Shown: positions 15,811-24,778 of the stretch, in pieces
Numbering within the stretch: the first letter of the stretch is position 1
How the letters are laid out: every line of letters starts with the position of its first letter
From: Dolichospermum sp. FACHB-1091
GTDB lineage: Bacteria > Cyanobacteriota > Cyanobacteriia > Cyanobacteriales > Nostocaceae
Reading direction: 5' to 3'
Length of the DNA: 38,922 bases
Assembly (NCBI RefSeq): GCF_014697585.1
Contig: NZ_JACJSB010000036.1
Span: 1 to 38,922, forward strand
The notes under the pieces: generated by a model
Databases searched by the model: none
What the model was told of the DNA's origin: nothing
The model's input: only the letters and a program-made list of their open reading frames with translations
Made by a program: the position numbers and the translations under genes

Positions 15811-16749
15811 CTACTGATAAATTTGCGTAGCTTTGAGCATATGGTAAGTAATAATTAATTGAGTAAGAGCAAGGGGGTAACTTTGCAGAGTTTCTCCAGT
15901 TGTACCCGCAATTCTCCCCAATTCTGGGTTAATTTCCCGATCGCAAACATTCTTTAAATAGGGCATATCTGCACACATAATCTGTTCGATTTTATTTACC
16001 TGTTCCAAAGTTGCATGGCCGTCAACTTCCAAAACATCCACTGGTTTTCCCATATCTCTATCCAGTCCCAAACGGATAGCTGACTGGGAATCACTGTGTC
16101 CAGCGTGAATAATTTCGGTAAAATCCGGGTGAGGAATAGAAGGACGTAGTACCAAACGCACATTTAGATGTCCATTAGTTTCATCTATTTCATTATTAGG
16201 TGGATAGAAACTGACAACAATATCTGACCATTGACGCTGGGGACGAATATATGCTTCTGAGTCTGGTTCGCGTTTATCTAATTCCGCTAATACCTGTTCT
16301 GGAGTATATCCCCGCTTTTGAGTATCCCGTTTTACCTTCCAATTAGCGCGGAGTGGTTCAGGAGGTGCGAGGTAAACTTTAACATCATAAGCATCACGAG
16401 CGATACGGGTAGAATAACCTAGTAAGCCTTCGATGATGACAAATTTACTGGGTTTGATATATTGCGGTGGTTCAAAAGTCCCTGTTTTGTGGCTATAAAC
16501 TGGTTTAAGAATTGGTTGTCCTGTTCGTAGCAGCGATAAATGTTGCTGCATAATATCCAAATAGTTACAATCAGGATGTAATGCTGTAATACCAATTTCT
16601 GCCCGTTGTACGCGATCGTAACGGTGATAATCATCTGTACAGATCATAGTCACATTTTCAGGACCGAGTACCTGCGCGATACCTCTAGTCAGGGTTGTTT
16701 TTCCAGCAGCACTATCACCGACAATACCAAGAATAATGGGACGATTCAT
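15811..16749 (-). CDS. Phosphoribulokinase/uridine kinase family protein
   Basis: 312 residues from ATG 16749, preceded by an AGAGGGGGG ribosome-binding site; the longer TTG start at 16770 would lie inside that site and is rejected. P-loop GDSAAGKTT at 11-19; ICTDDYHRYDR at 36-46 and GITALHPD match phosphoribulokinase substrate-binding segments; VIIEGLLGYST replaces the usual VVEGLHP. The usual P-loop cysteine that makes the regulatory disulfide in the Calvin-cycle enzyme (GDSGCGKST) is Ala15 here, while Cys37 remains. It is therefore likely a second PRK-like kinase, not the thioredoxin/CP12-controlled form. Substrate could be ribulose-5-phosphate or a related compound. It is followed downstream by radC. 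Confidence 0.8.
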   Translation of the reverse strand: MNRPIILGIVGDSAAGKTTLTRGIAQVLGPENVTMICTDDYHRYDRVQRAEIGITALHPDCNYLDIMQQHLSLLRTGQPILKPVYSHKTGTFEPPQYIKPSKFVIIEGLLGYSTRIARDAYDVKVYLAPPEPLRANWKVKRDTQKRGYTPEQVLAELDKREPDSEAYIRPQRQWSDIVVSFYPPNNEIDETNGHLNVRLVLRPSIPHPDFTEIIHAGHSDSQSAIRLGLDRDMGKPVDVLEVDGHATLEQVNKIEQIMCADMPYLKNVCDREINPELGRIAGTTGETLQSYPLALTQLIITYHMLKATQIYQ

Positions 16750-16915
16750 AAATACCCCCCTCTGACGCAAGCAAGTTTATAGAATAATCTTTAATTCTAG
16801 AAGGCAAATTAACACTTTTTTCATAAATTTCGATCACCGCAACATCTCTACATAAACTCCCAGGATTTTAATTATTCCCCATTGAATGACAGTTAGAGTG
16901 CGGAAGGTGGGTTCA

Positions 16916-16950
16916 AAGCCTCTCCCCTGTCGGGGAGAGGCTTAACTTTT
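16916..16950. repeat. Strong 12-bp hairpin with T-run (plus orientation)
   Basis: AAGCCTCTCCCC-TGTC-GGGGAGAGGCTT (16916-16943) then AACTTTTTTTATT. It lies just past the stop of the minus-strand aminotransferase and could terminate it, but the T-run is on the plus strand. The sequence type is a dispersed cyanobacterial palindrome. A fragment of the 990-1129 MITE end precedes it. Confidence 0.65.
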
Positions 16951-16966
16951 TTTATTCTTGTCCTAG

Positions 16967-18115
16967 TTAGTTAGATATCATTGTTCCCAGGGCGGCTATT
17001 AACTTATCCACACTTTCAGGACGACTATTAAAACCCATTAAACCTACACGCCAAACTTTACCAGCTAATTCACCCAAACCGCCACCAATCTCAATATTAT
17101 GCTCAAGTAATAATTGGCGTGCAACCAACTTACCATTTACGCCTTCAGGAATGCAGACAGTAGTTAAAGTTGGTAGCCTGTATTCCTTCTCAACGTGCAT
17201 TTTTAAACCCATATCTTCCAATCCTGCCCAAAGATATTCTACATTCTTTTGATGACGTTGCCAGCAATTTGCTAAACCTTCTTCTGCCACTAAACGCAGA
17301 GCTTCCCGTAAACCATAATATAAATTAATCGGTGCTGTGTGGTGATATGTGCGGTCAGTACCCCAATATTTCCCCAACAATGTCATATCTAAATACCAGT
17401 TTGCCACCTGAGATTGACGCTTGTGTAACTTCTCCATTGCTCGCGCACTCATAGTAAATGGTGACGCACCTGGAGAGCAACCCAAGCCCTTTTGACTACA
17501 GCTATAAGCCAAATCAACACCCCACTCATCCAAAAAGATGGGAACACCACCTAAACTAGTTACGGTATCCACTAATAATAACGTACCATGCTGACGACAC
17601 AACTCACCCACACCTTCCAAAGGTTGACGAGCGCCGGTGGAAGTCTCTGCATGAACTAAAGCTAAAATTGCTGGTTTATGGGTAGCTACTGCGGCGCTAA
17701 TTTCCTCCAAATTAAAAACTTGCCCCCAAGGCTTAGTAATAGTTCTTACATCTGCGCCATATCTGCCCGCCATATCTACCAAACGATTACCGAAATAACC
17801 TGCCACACCAATTAATACCACATCACCCGGTTCTACGGCATTAGCTAGAGAGGCCTCCATTGCTGCTGTACCCGTGCCACTGACAGCGATAGTATGGGGA
17901 TTTTCCGTTTGCCATACATAGCGTAACAGAGATTGAATCTCATCCATCAGGGTTAAAAAAGCCGGATCTAAATGCCCTACGGGTGTAGTATTCATTGCCT
18001 GTAATACCTCTGGATGGGCGTTAGAAGGACCAGGACCGAGTAATAGACGGTGGGGGATATTTAGGGGTTCTAGTCCTAGACGCTGACTATTGTTGATGGA
18101 AATTGCGAATGTCAT
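16967..18115 (-). CDS. Class V aminotransferase (serine/alanine-glyoxylate type)
   Basis: 382 residues from ATG 18115; a longer TTG/ATG start would add up to 19 residues with no family match. PLP-fold features: LLLGPGPSNAHPEVL near the N-terminus, SGTGTAAMEASLANAVEPGDVVL, VHAETSTGA, and the PLP lysine in SCSQKGLGCSPG (about residue 200). Known for the family: it transfers amino groups from alanine or serine to glyoxylate, which in cyanobacteria recycles photorespiratory glyoxylate to glycine. Homologues are often mislabelled as a soluble hydrogenase 42-kDa subunit. It is monocistronic here as far as seen. The glycine cleavage genes (32157-33803) could use its product. Confidence 0.88.
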   Translation of the reverse strand: MTFAISINNSQRLGLEPLNIPHRLLLGPGPSNAHPEVLQAMNTTPVGHLDPAFLTLMDEIQSLLRYVWQTENPHTIAVSGTGTAAMEASLANAVEPGDVVLIGVAGYFGNRLVDMAGRYGADVRTITKPWGQVFNLEEISAAVATHKPAILALVHAETSTGARQPLEGVGELCRQHGTLLLVDTVTSLGGVPIFLDEWGVDLAYSCSQKGLGCSPGASPFTMSARAMEKLHKRQSQVANWYLDMTLLGKYWGTDRTYHHTAPINLYYGLREALRLVAEEGLANCWQRHQKNVEYLWAGLEDMGLKMHVEKEYRLPTLTTVCIPEGVNGKLVARQLLLEHNIEIGGGLGELAGKVWRVGLMGFNSRPESVDKLIAALGTMISN

Positions 18116-18510
18116 AAATTTATGTAAGATGAAATGAGAATTTAATCGCATGATATAGCGGTATGTGGTCAATGTGTATGCCGAAATGCGACTAATTAAT
18201 TAAGCACCATCTAGCCAGGGTTTGACCATCGGGGCTGTATGTTTAACCAAACCGGGCTAGAATGACCAGTGAGGGTTTTTTCTAAAGAGATACCACTAGA
18301 TTAGATAAATTTGCAATTATAGATATGGGAATGAACCATTTTAATGAGATACTAAATAAGTATAATTAAACTAGTTTTGAGGTATAAAAAATTCAGTGTA
18401 TGGACTCTGGGCAGTTAGAAACCGCATCTACACAGGCAAAACCAACCTGTGTGGCTTAAAATTCTTGATTACAGTTCGACTTCCAATAATTTTATCTTCT
18501 CTAAATAAAC
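18116..18510. other. Intergenic region, no gene found
   Basis: 395 bases between divergent genes. A small hairpin, ACACAGG...CCTGTGT (18430-18452), lies about 60 bases before the next plus-strand gene. No other structure or promoter was convincing. Confidence 0.4.
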
Positions 18511-19128
18511 ATGGGCGTATTTAACAAAGTTACAGCAACATTTCAAGAATCTAGACAATTTATAAGAAGAAGTCTAGAAGAATATATTATGTTTATCCCA
18601 GAAGCTAAACAGTTGATTTTGAATAAAAAAATGGTTTTACTTCTTTGTCAACAAGCCGAATCTAGAGTTGAGCAATTAAAAAGCTTAGAACCACACTCTG
18701 AGGAGGGACTTATTGCGACAATAGAGTACAAGAAAATTCAAATTCAATTACATTTTACTCCTGAGAAAATAACTCTTCATGAAAATTGCCTTGAAGGGGA
18801 ACTTCGCTTATTGAAATCCCCTCAGTTTGAGACTGAATCAATAGTTTACCGTTACCTCATTGCCGGTTGGGTAAAATTTTTAGGAGGAAAACTTCCCAAT
18901 GGAGCTTTACCAAAAGAAGTTAGAATTGAAAATAATAAGGTTTACTATACTCTTCCTCGAAATGAATTGCAGCTTTTAGATTCCCTTTTTCATAATCTTG
19001 AAAATGATTCTGCATTGATGACTACCCTTAAGCAAGGAGATTTAACTATTGAAACTTCAGTAGTTTTGAGTTGGAATAATTTTAAGCTTAAAAATCTGCT
19101 TCAACTTTTGAATTTCAAAGCACCCTGA
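18511..19128 (+). CDS. Hypothetical protein, unrecognised
   Basis: 205 residues, ATG at 18511. I do not recognise the family. It appears soluble, with no signal peptide or membrane segment, and is Leu- and Glu-rich. An N-terminal helical part (FQESRQFIRRSLEEYIMFIPEAKQLIL) precedes an alternating-strand region (IEYKKIQIQLHFTPEKITLHENCLEGELRLL), with a Tyr/Trp-rich middle (VYRYLIAGWVKFLGG). Its frame is long, has sensible codon use and contrasts with the flanking repeat DNA, which supports it being real. Downstream is the inverted-repeat element at 19189. Confidence 0.55.
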   Translation: MGVFNKVTATFQESRQFIRRSLEEYIMFIPEAKQLILNKKMVLLLCQQAESRVEQLKSLEPHSEEGLIATIEYKKIQIQLHFTPEKITLHENCLEGELRLLKSPQFETESIVYRYLIAGWVKFLGGKLPNGALPKEVRIENNKVYYTLPRNELQLLDSLFHNLENDSALMTTLKQGDLTIETSVVLSWNNFKLKNLLQLLNFKAP

Positions 19129-19188
19129 ACACCAACAGTAAAAAACAACATTCGGCGCTGTGCGTCTTCTTCCCTCACCCTTTGCGCT

Positions 19189-19356
19189 GCACTTTCCCAA
19201 TTACAGGGGTTTCCGCTTTTATGAGGTACATTTTAAGCCCCCTCCTCGCACCCCCCTCAATCCCCCCGCTGCGGGGGGAAGAAAAGGATAAACTTTTGAT
19301 ATTGGAGGGGGTTGGGGGTGGGGTTCTTGTACCTCATAACATTGGGAAGTGCTGTA
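19189..19356. mobile_element. Small inverted-repeat element
   Basis: GCACTTTCCCAAT at 19189-19201 pairs with ATTGGGAAGTGC at 19341-19352 (one-base indel), and ATGAGGTACA (19221-19230) pairs with TGTACCTCAT (19328-19337). The centre has CCCCCGCTGCGGGGGG and complementary C-rich and G-rich blocks (CCCCCTC... / GGAGGGGGTTGGGGG), so the whole 165 bases can fold as a long hairpin. A short open frame inside is not a gene. The end motif recurs alone at 33292 and 37361. Confidence 0.65.
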
Positions 19357-19395
19357 TATTTTGTTATTTTGTCAAAAAATAGAAATCTCTGTTCT

Positions 19396-20736
19396 CTATG
19401 ATTCAAATTGACTGGTGACATATTCTCTCAGATTGTTTTGCACTGTAAATCCATCAGAGTTGCATTCAATGAGCGATCGCAATTTTAGGCTTTCTAGCGT
19501 TCCTAACAGTTTTTGGGAAGTGACAGGAGGAATGATCTTGTTTAGTAATTCTGGCATGAATAGGGGTTGGCGGTGAATCGCTAAGGAATAGATGACGGTT
19601 TTTTCTAAATCTGATAAGCGTTGAAATTGTTGATCTAATAAATCGTAAATATCGCCAAAGACGGTGATACCCTGGGCTAAAAAAAGATCAATTTTGCCAG
19701 AAAATAGAAAATGAATAGTGGTGACAACAATTTTCAGTATCAGGGGATTTCCGCCATAGTGATTATGTAATATTTGGCATTCTGCTTGAATTTCGTCAAT
19801 GCCTTCTGACTGGAAAATCTTGAGTCCGTCTTCAGGAAGCAACCCTTTCAGGATCAGTAATTTAACTGAATTAGCTTTTTTCTCTAGGACACTGAATGCG
19901 ATCGGTGGTTCTCGACTGATGATAATTAAACAACTTTTGTGGGTAGACTCCCCAATTGTGCGAATCAGTTGTCCATAACCTTCAAACCCTGGCCGATAAT
20001 ATCCCCCTCCTCCCCATTGCAGAATAGATTCTAGATTATCCAGAACCAGCAAGCAACGAGTTTGATGGAGATACTGCATTAACTTTGATATTAATTGATT
20101 TGGAAATTTTGGTAAATCAACGGCTTGCTGGTGTGAGACGATGTGAATTAGATCAGTTAAGGTTTCTTCTATTGTTGGCGCGTGATGAAGCGATCGCCAG
20201 ATGACATACTTAAATTCTGAGTTGGTGAAATCTGCCATTAACTTGGCTATGAGGCTGGTTTTACCCATACCTCCCATTCCTAAGACCATGATTAATTGAC
20301 AGCGATTAACCTGAATCCATTGGTTCAATGTTGCTAGTTCGGCGGTGCGTCCATAGAAAACGGAGACCTTGGGGGCTAAATTATAATCCCCATCAGGCTG
20401 AATTTCAGGTTGTAGAGGTTGGATAGGGAATTGTGTTGAGTGTGTTTCTGGTTTGACTAATGGGACGGAAAGAGGTGATTGATAATCATCAGCCTCTAGC
20501 ACCAGATTAAATGCTTTGAAGCATTTGACTAGAGACTTTTTATCAACTCTGACATTGCAGTTAAAAATTTTACATAAGGTATGAGAGTCTAAGCCAGTCT
20601 GACTACTGAGATAATCCAGGGTAAATCTCTTGTTGTTATTTTCACTATATTCCCTAATTTTTATCGCCTTCTCAAGTTTATTTAAACCTTGAAAGGTGAG
20701 GATTGTCCCACGTTTACGTTTCCTTGGTAGATCCAT
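19396..20736 (-). CDS. STAND-class NTPase (NB-ARC type) with N-terminal helical domain
   Basis: 446 residues, ATG at 20736. The N-terminal ~85 residues (TFQGLNKLEKAIKIREYSE, LSSQTGLDSHTLCKIF) resemble the vMAP-type HTH domain common in cyanobacterial STAND proteins. The NB-ARC ATPase follows: FYGRTAELATL 127-137, P-loop GMGGMGKTS 153-161, Walker B LLVLD 229-233, and IIISREPP near 273-280 as sensor region. A winged-helix-like end follows (LSDLEKTVIYSLAIHRQPL). Most relatives carry WD40 or TPR repeats afterwards; this one stops, so the usual ligand-sensing part is absent. Roles in the family include signalling and phage defence. It is divergent from the lipoxygenase. Confidence 0.8.
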   Translation of the reverse strand: MDLPRKRKRGTILTFQGLNKLEKAIKIREYSENNNKRFTLDYLSSQTGLDSHTLCKIFNCNVRVDKKSLVKCFKAFNLVLEADDYQSPLSVPLVKPETHSTQFPIQPLQPEIQPDGDYNLAPKVSVFYGRTAELATLNQWIQVNRCQLIMVLGMGGMGKTSLIAKLMADFTNSEFKYVIWRSLHHAPTIEETLTDLIHIVSHQQAVDLPKFPNQLISKLMQYLHQTRCLLVLDNLESILQWGGGGYYRPGFEGYGQLIRTIGESTHKSCLIIISREPPIAFSVLEKKANSVKLLILKGLLPEDGLKIFQSEGIDEIQAECQILHNHYGGNPLILKIVVTTIHFLFSGKIDLFLAQGITVFGDIYDLLDQQFQRLSDLEKTVIYSLAIHRQPLFMPELLNKIIPPVTSQKLLGTLESLKLRSLIECNSDGFTVQNNLREYVTSQFES

Positions 20737-21072
20737 AAGTGATAAATATAAATTGTTTTAAGCAAAGCCGAATTGGGCTAGAGGATTAGCTTTAATCGCC
20801 GGAAAAATGACTGATTTCAGGAAAACGGGATTAATCGGATAAAAGTATAAAGATAAAACTAAGAGATTGAACATAGTATAGCGGTTAATTTATGTGTTTA
20901 TCAATACAGCATTTTGCAAAAAAGGGAAGTTTTAACAATTTGAAATAATTGTGCGGTCTAATTGCTTACAGTCTCAACGCTTGAAAGGCTTGTGGTAGAG
21001 GGGTGAGAGCGATCGTTTGTCAGGATTCTTAAGTTCCGTTGCTTAAGTTAGCAAACTTCCATTGTTGTATAT
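20737..21072. other. Divergent intergenic region, no gene found
   Basis: 336 AT-rich bases between the STAND ATPase and the lipoxygenase genes. On the minus strand TTCAAT ... TATACT with a 16-base spacer near 20850-20880 is a weak promoter candidate for the ATPase. CTTAAGTT occurs twice shortly before the lipoxygenase gene. Nothing decisive. Confidence 0.35.
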
Positions 21073-22890
21073 ATGTCGAGAGGTATACAATCAACCACAC
21101 AGTTTAACTTGATTTTCATAATAATCATGATTATTAACTCATCAAAAACAGATTCAAATCAGGAATATGAATGGGAAACAACTCCTGATTATGTACCACC
21201 ACACATCAAAACTTTACCAAAAAAACAAGGATTTTCTATTGGTAAGATTCTCCGATTTCAATGTATGGTTGTCAAAGGCCTTTTAGGTTTTGGCTTAGTG
21301 GAAATTGGCCGCTTCTTGAAACTGGTTCGAGAAGGAAAAATTAAATTGCAAAAAACAGCAGACTTAGGCTTGGCTGAGGGATTAAAAACACTGAAAAAAT
21401 TAGATACGATCGAAGACCTAGATGATTTTTTTCAACCTTGGACAAGTTTTGATAAACCCAAGGTAGCCGACTCATGGAATACCGATGCTGAGTTTGGACG
21501 GGAACGCATCTATGGAATCAATCCAGCCTTTATTCGTAAGTGTAAATCTTCTGATTTACACAGTGATGGAAAATTTCCTGTTACTGATGAACTTATCAGT
21601 GGTTTATTACCCCAGGGAAGTAGTATAGCCATAGAATTGGCAAATAATCGTTTATATATTAGCGATTACAAGATTCTCTCTGATATTATTACTGCTGACA
21701 TCGAAGATCAGTTAGGTAAATATCCGACTGCTCCTGTGTGCTTACTTCATGTCAATCAACAAGACCAATTAATGCCTTTAGCAATTCGTCTTCAGCAAGG
21801 AAAAGATTTTCATGATTTGAAGATCAACCCCATCTTCACCCCCCAATCTTCTCCTGAAAATTGGTTGACAGCAAAAATAGCAGTGGCCAGCGCGGATATT
21901 GCCTATCAAGGCATTGTTTCACACTTAATGGATACTCATTTAATCGTGGAAACTTTTGCAGTTGCTTCCTATCGGCAATTATCACCCCAGCACATTCTTT
22001 TCCAGATACTTAAACCACATTTTTTTAATACTTTTGCGATTAATGAAATGGCACGGAGTATTTTCTTAGGACATGATGGCTTTTTTGATGTAACAGGTGC
22101 TTTAGGATTTACTGGTTCTAATGAATTACTGAGACGAGCATACACAGGTAGTGGCAAAAATTATCATGGTGATCCACATATATTTTATCGTCGAGCCTTG
22201 CCGATTGCTCTGGCTGAACGTGATATCGCTAATTTACCAAATTATTATTATCGAGATGATGCCTGGAAGATTTGGGAGGCTATTCAAAACTATGTTGGAC
22301 AGGTTCTAGGATTATATTACAAATCATCAACAGACTTGGTCAATGATCCAGAGTTACAAGCTTGGAAAAATGAACTTGTTAACCCTGAAATTGGCAGAAT
22401 TCAAGGTTTACTTCCTCCCGAAAAATCTGCTCAAATTACCGGTTATTTAACTGAATTAGAGGATCTAATTGCCATTGTTACCAATATCATTTTTACAGCC
22501 ACAGCCCAACATTCGGCTGTCAATTTTGGTCAATATGAATATGCTTCTTGGGTGCCAAATATGCCCTTTGCAACCTATCAGCCTTTTAGTGATTTGTTAG
22601 AAGAACAAAAGTCAACAGTAAAATTGGTTGACAGATTACCTGATAGACTCCAATCTTTTAAACAAATTGTCTTGGTGCAAACTTTAAGTATGCCAACTCC
22701 TCTTAGTAGCGAATCTTTGTTAACAATGGCTAATCCTTTCAAAGATAAATTTGCTAGAAAAGTTTTTCAAGATTTCCAAAATGTGAAATTACGGAAAATT
22801 GAAGATGAGATTAGGCAACGAAATAGTTCCGTTGAATATCCTTATGTTCGTCTTTTACCATCTAACATTGGACAAAGTATTGCTATCTAA
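21073..22890 (+). CDS. Lipoxygenase family protein
   Basis: 605 residues from ATG 21073; ATG 21127 (587 residues) is equally possible. It oxygenates polyunsaturated fatty acids to hydroperoxides, using non-haem iron. All five expected ligands are visible: His284 and His289 (HLMDTHL), His480 and Asn484 (HSAVN), and the C-terminal Ile605. The helix after the first ligands has the family signature HILFQILKPHFFNTFAINEMAR, with Ala327 at the position that often tracks with stereochemistry (Ala commonly S; not reliable in cyanobacteria). There is no N-terminal PLAT domain, but 100 residues of unknown, charged leader. Next on the strand, 141 bp later, is a lipase-like hydrolase that could supply free fatty acid. 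Confidence 0.9.
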   Translation: MSRGIQSTTQFNLIFIIIMIINSSKTDSNQEYEWETTPDYVPPHIKTLPKKQGFSIGKILRFQCMVVKGLLGFGLVEIGRFLKLVREGKIKLQKTADLGLAEGLKTLKKLDTIEDLDDFFQPWTSFDKPKVADSWNTDAEFGRERIYGINPAFIRKCKSSDLHSDGKFPVTDELISGLLPQGSSIAIELANNRLYISDYKILSDIITADIEDQLGKYPTAPVCLLHVNQQDQLMPLAIRLQQGKDFHDLKINPIFTPQSSPENWLTAKIAVASADIAYQGIVSHLMDTHLIVETFAVASYRQLSPQHILFQILKPHFFNTFAINEMARSIFLGHDGFFDVTGALGFTGSNELLRRAYTGSGKNYHGDPHIFYRRALPIALAERDIANLPNYYYRDDAWKIWEAIQNYVGQVLGLYYKSSTDLVNDPELQAWKNELVNPEIGRIQGLLPPEKSAQITGYLTELEDLIAIVTNIIFTATAQHSAVNFGQYEYASWVPNMPFATYQPFSDLLEEQKSTVKLVDRLPDRLQSFKQIVLVQTLSMPTPLSSESLLTMANPFKDKFARKVFQDFQNVKLRKIEDEIRQRNSSVEYPYVRLLPSNIGQSIAI

Positions 22891-23031
22891 GTAGATTGAT
22901 TTTAAAAATTGTCCTAATGACAAGTTCAGAAGGAACAGTTCCTTATTGAATTTTTCTGTCATAAGTAATTTTACTTACCTACCTGATTAGATTTCCCATT
23001 CTCCCCATAATTTACCTGAGGATAAACAATC

Positions 23032-24672
23032 ATGACTACTGTTCAACCTAAACCTGAAAGAGTTGGCATTTTACTCGTACACGGTATTGGTAAAACAAAG
23101 AAATTTGAAAATATAGAAGCAGTTGCTAGGAATATTGCTGCTGCTTTAAAGTCAGATAGTAATCTCGCTGTGCGGGCGATGATCTGTAGTAGTGACGATG
23201 CAGAATATGGAGCTACTCAGCAAACTTGGTTAGCTAATGAGAAAAAAATAGCACCCGTTGTTATTGAGGTTAAAGAATATGATCCTGATGATTCTAGTAA
23301 AGTCATTAAGATAACAGAATTAAGCTTCCGTGAAGTTTGGTGGTCTGATATTGGTAAATCAGACAGTTTCCAATTCCAATTATCATTTTGGAAATGGGGT
23401 CTATCGTTGTGGTCAAGAAAGCAATATTTAGGAAAAAAAGACCAACAGAAACAAGACAAAGAGGATTTTTCGGAGGAAGATTTTGGCACACTTACGAAGA
23501 TGGCTTTACCAAAAAATGTTTCTAAAGACGCAATTCCGAACATAACGTGGTTTGATCGTTTGAGGTTTTTTGTTGTTTCCTGGATTGTGTTTTTGATCCT
23601 GCCTTTACTATCTTTTTCAAGCGGTATTCTTAGTCGGATTTTCGGAATTGAAGTTCCTTCTGATATTTTGGCTCAATATTTAGGTGATATTAAAAATTAT
23701 CAAGAACAAAAACGAGAAGGTGCAGGATATCTAATTGATATTGGTCAACCACAAAGAGTTTCGGTGAGACGACGAATGATCACAGGATTAGTGAAAATGG
23801 GACTAGCTAACTATGACAGATGGTATGTTTTATCCCATAGTTTAGGAACAGTTGTTGCCTTCAATGGTTTAATGGAATCAGATGCGGCTTTACCAAATTA
23901 TCTGAACCAAGATTTATGGGAAGAAGTCCGAAATGATGGTATGAGAACAACCACTGATCAAGAAAATTCTCTTTCACAGAAACAGGCTGACAATATGTTT
24001 CCGAGTCGCCCTGCTTGGCTAGAGTTAAATAATATTATTGCTCGTGAGGATTTATTTAAAAATCTCAAAGGATTTATGACTTATGGTTCTCCTTTGAGTA
24101 AATTTGCGGTGGTTTGGCCAGCTATCGTTCCTATCAATAGGGATAACTCTGTTTTTTCTAAGGACTTTGAATGGATTAATGTTTATGATCCTACTGATCC
24201 TGTGGCAGATAAAACCAAATATTTTGACTTAGAAAACTATCAGGGGAAAAAAACAATCGAAATAGCTTATAAAGCCGAATTAATTCATTTACTAAGTCAT
24301 ATTGAGTATTTAACTTATCATCCCAAGAGAAAGAACCCCTTAGTAAAGCAAGTAGCAACTTGGTTACTTAGAGGCGGTAACTTTGAGCTTGTAAAAGAAA
24401 AAAGTTGGGGATGGCCGGACAATACTTGTATACGAATATATCAATTTATTCGTTATATAATATGGTTCTGGTTGGGTTTACTCGTTGCTGGGATTTTGGA
24501 TTTCTTCGTTTCCACCAAGTTGTTGAAATTAATGGAGGATTCTAAATTAATTCAAGGTGACGATAAGATTACCTATCTAGATATTTCTAATCCACTATTA
24601 TACGTTGTACTAGCAGGCATTATTGTGTTCTTTGTTGGTATTGTTGCTCGATTACAGAAGGACAGGTCTTGA
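23032..24672 (+). CDS. Membrane-anchored alpha/beta-hydrolase, lipase-like
   Basis: 546 residues. The start is an alpha/beta-hydrolase oxyanion segment, GILLVHGIGKTK (12-23). The nucleophile is Ser270 in VLSHSLGTVVAF, a Ser-x-Ser-x-Gly variant of GxSxG. Acid candidates are Asp386 or Asp389 in VYDPTDPVAD, and the base is His423 in LLSHIEY, so a full triad can be proposed. A hydrophobic stretch lies at about 182-205 (FFVVSWIVFLILPLLSFSSG) and two more at about 470-495 and 520-545, suggesting membrane association. Its neighbour is the lipoxygenase on the same strand. Inference: it releases fatty acid from membrane lipid for the lipoxygenase. Substrate is untested; it could be a phospholipase or esterase. 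Confidence 0.75.
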   Translation: MTTVQPKPERVGILLVHGIGKTKKFENIEAVARNIAAALKSDSNLAVRAMICSSDDAEYGATQQTWLANEKKIAPVVIEVKEYDPDDSSKVIKITELSFREVWWSDIGKSDSFQFQLSFWKWGLSLWSRKQYLGKKDQQKQDKEDFSEEDFGTLTKMALPKNVSKDAIPNITWFDRLRFFVVSWIVFLILPLLSFSSGILSRIFGIEVPSDILAQYLGDIKNYQEQKREGAGYLIDIGQPQRVSVRRRMITGLVKMGLANYDRWYVLSHSLGTVVAFNGLMESDAALPNYLNQDLWEEVRNDGMRTTTDQENSLSQKQADNMFPSRPAWLELNNIIAREDLFKNLKGFMTYGSPLSKFAVVWPAIVPINRDNSVFSKDFEWINVYDPTDPVADKTKYFDLENYQGKKTIEIAYKAELIHLLSHIEYLTYHPKRKNPLVKQVATWLLRGGNFELVKEKSWGWPDNTCIRIYQFIRYIIWFWLGLLVAGILDFFVSTKLLKLMEDSKLIQGDDKITYLDISNPLLYVVLAGIIVFFVGIVARLQKDRS

Positions 24673-24713
24673 GAGTTTGAAAAATTTCAAGACTAATTGC
24701 AACCACTTTTATG

Positions 24714-24743
24714 GGAACACGCCCACAATTGGTGTTCTTTTAT
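24714..24743 (+). terminator. Terminator after the hydrolase gene
   Basis: GAACAC (24715-24720) and GTGTTC (24732-24737) form a short stem with an 11-base loop, followed by TTTTATT, 42 bases past the stop codon. A weak stem, but in the expected position. Confidence 0.5.
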
Positions 24744-24778
24744 TAGACTGAAATCGGTTAAATCCTGTCAACCCTGAT

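Noticed and set aside
16967-18115. Soluble hydrogenase subunit
   Set aside because: This label is common in databases, but the sequence has the PLP-dependent class V aminotransferase motifs.
19182-19382. Open frame of 66 codons
   Set aside because: It lies within the inverted-repeat element and encodes low-complexity Pro/Gly sequence.
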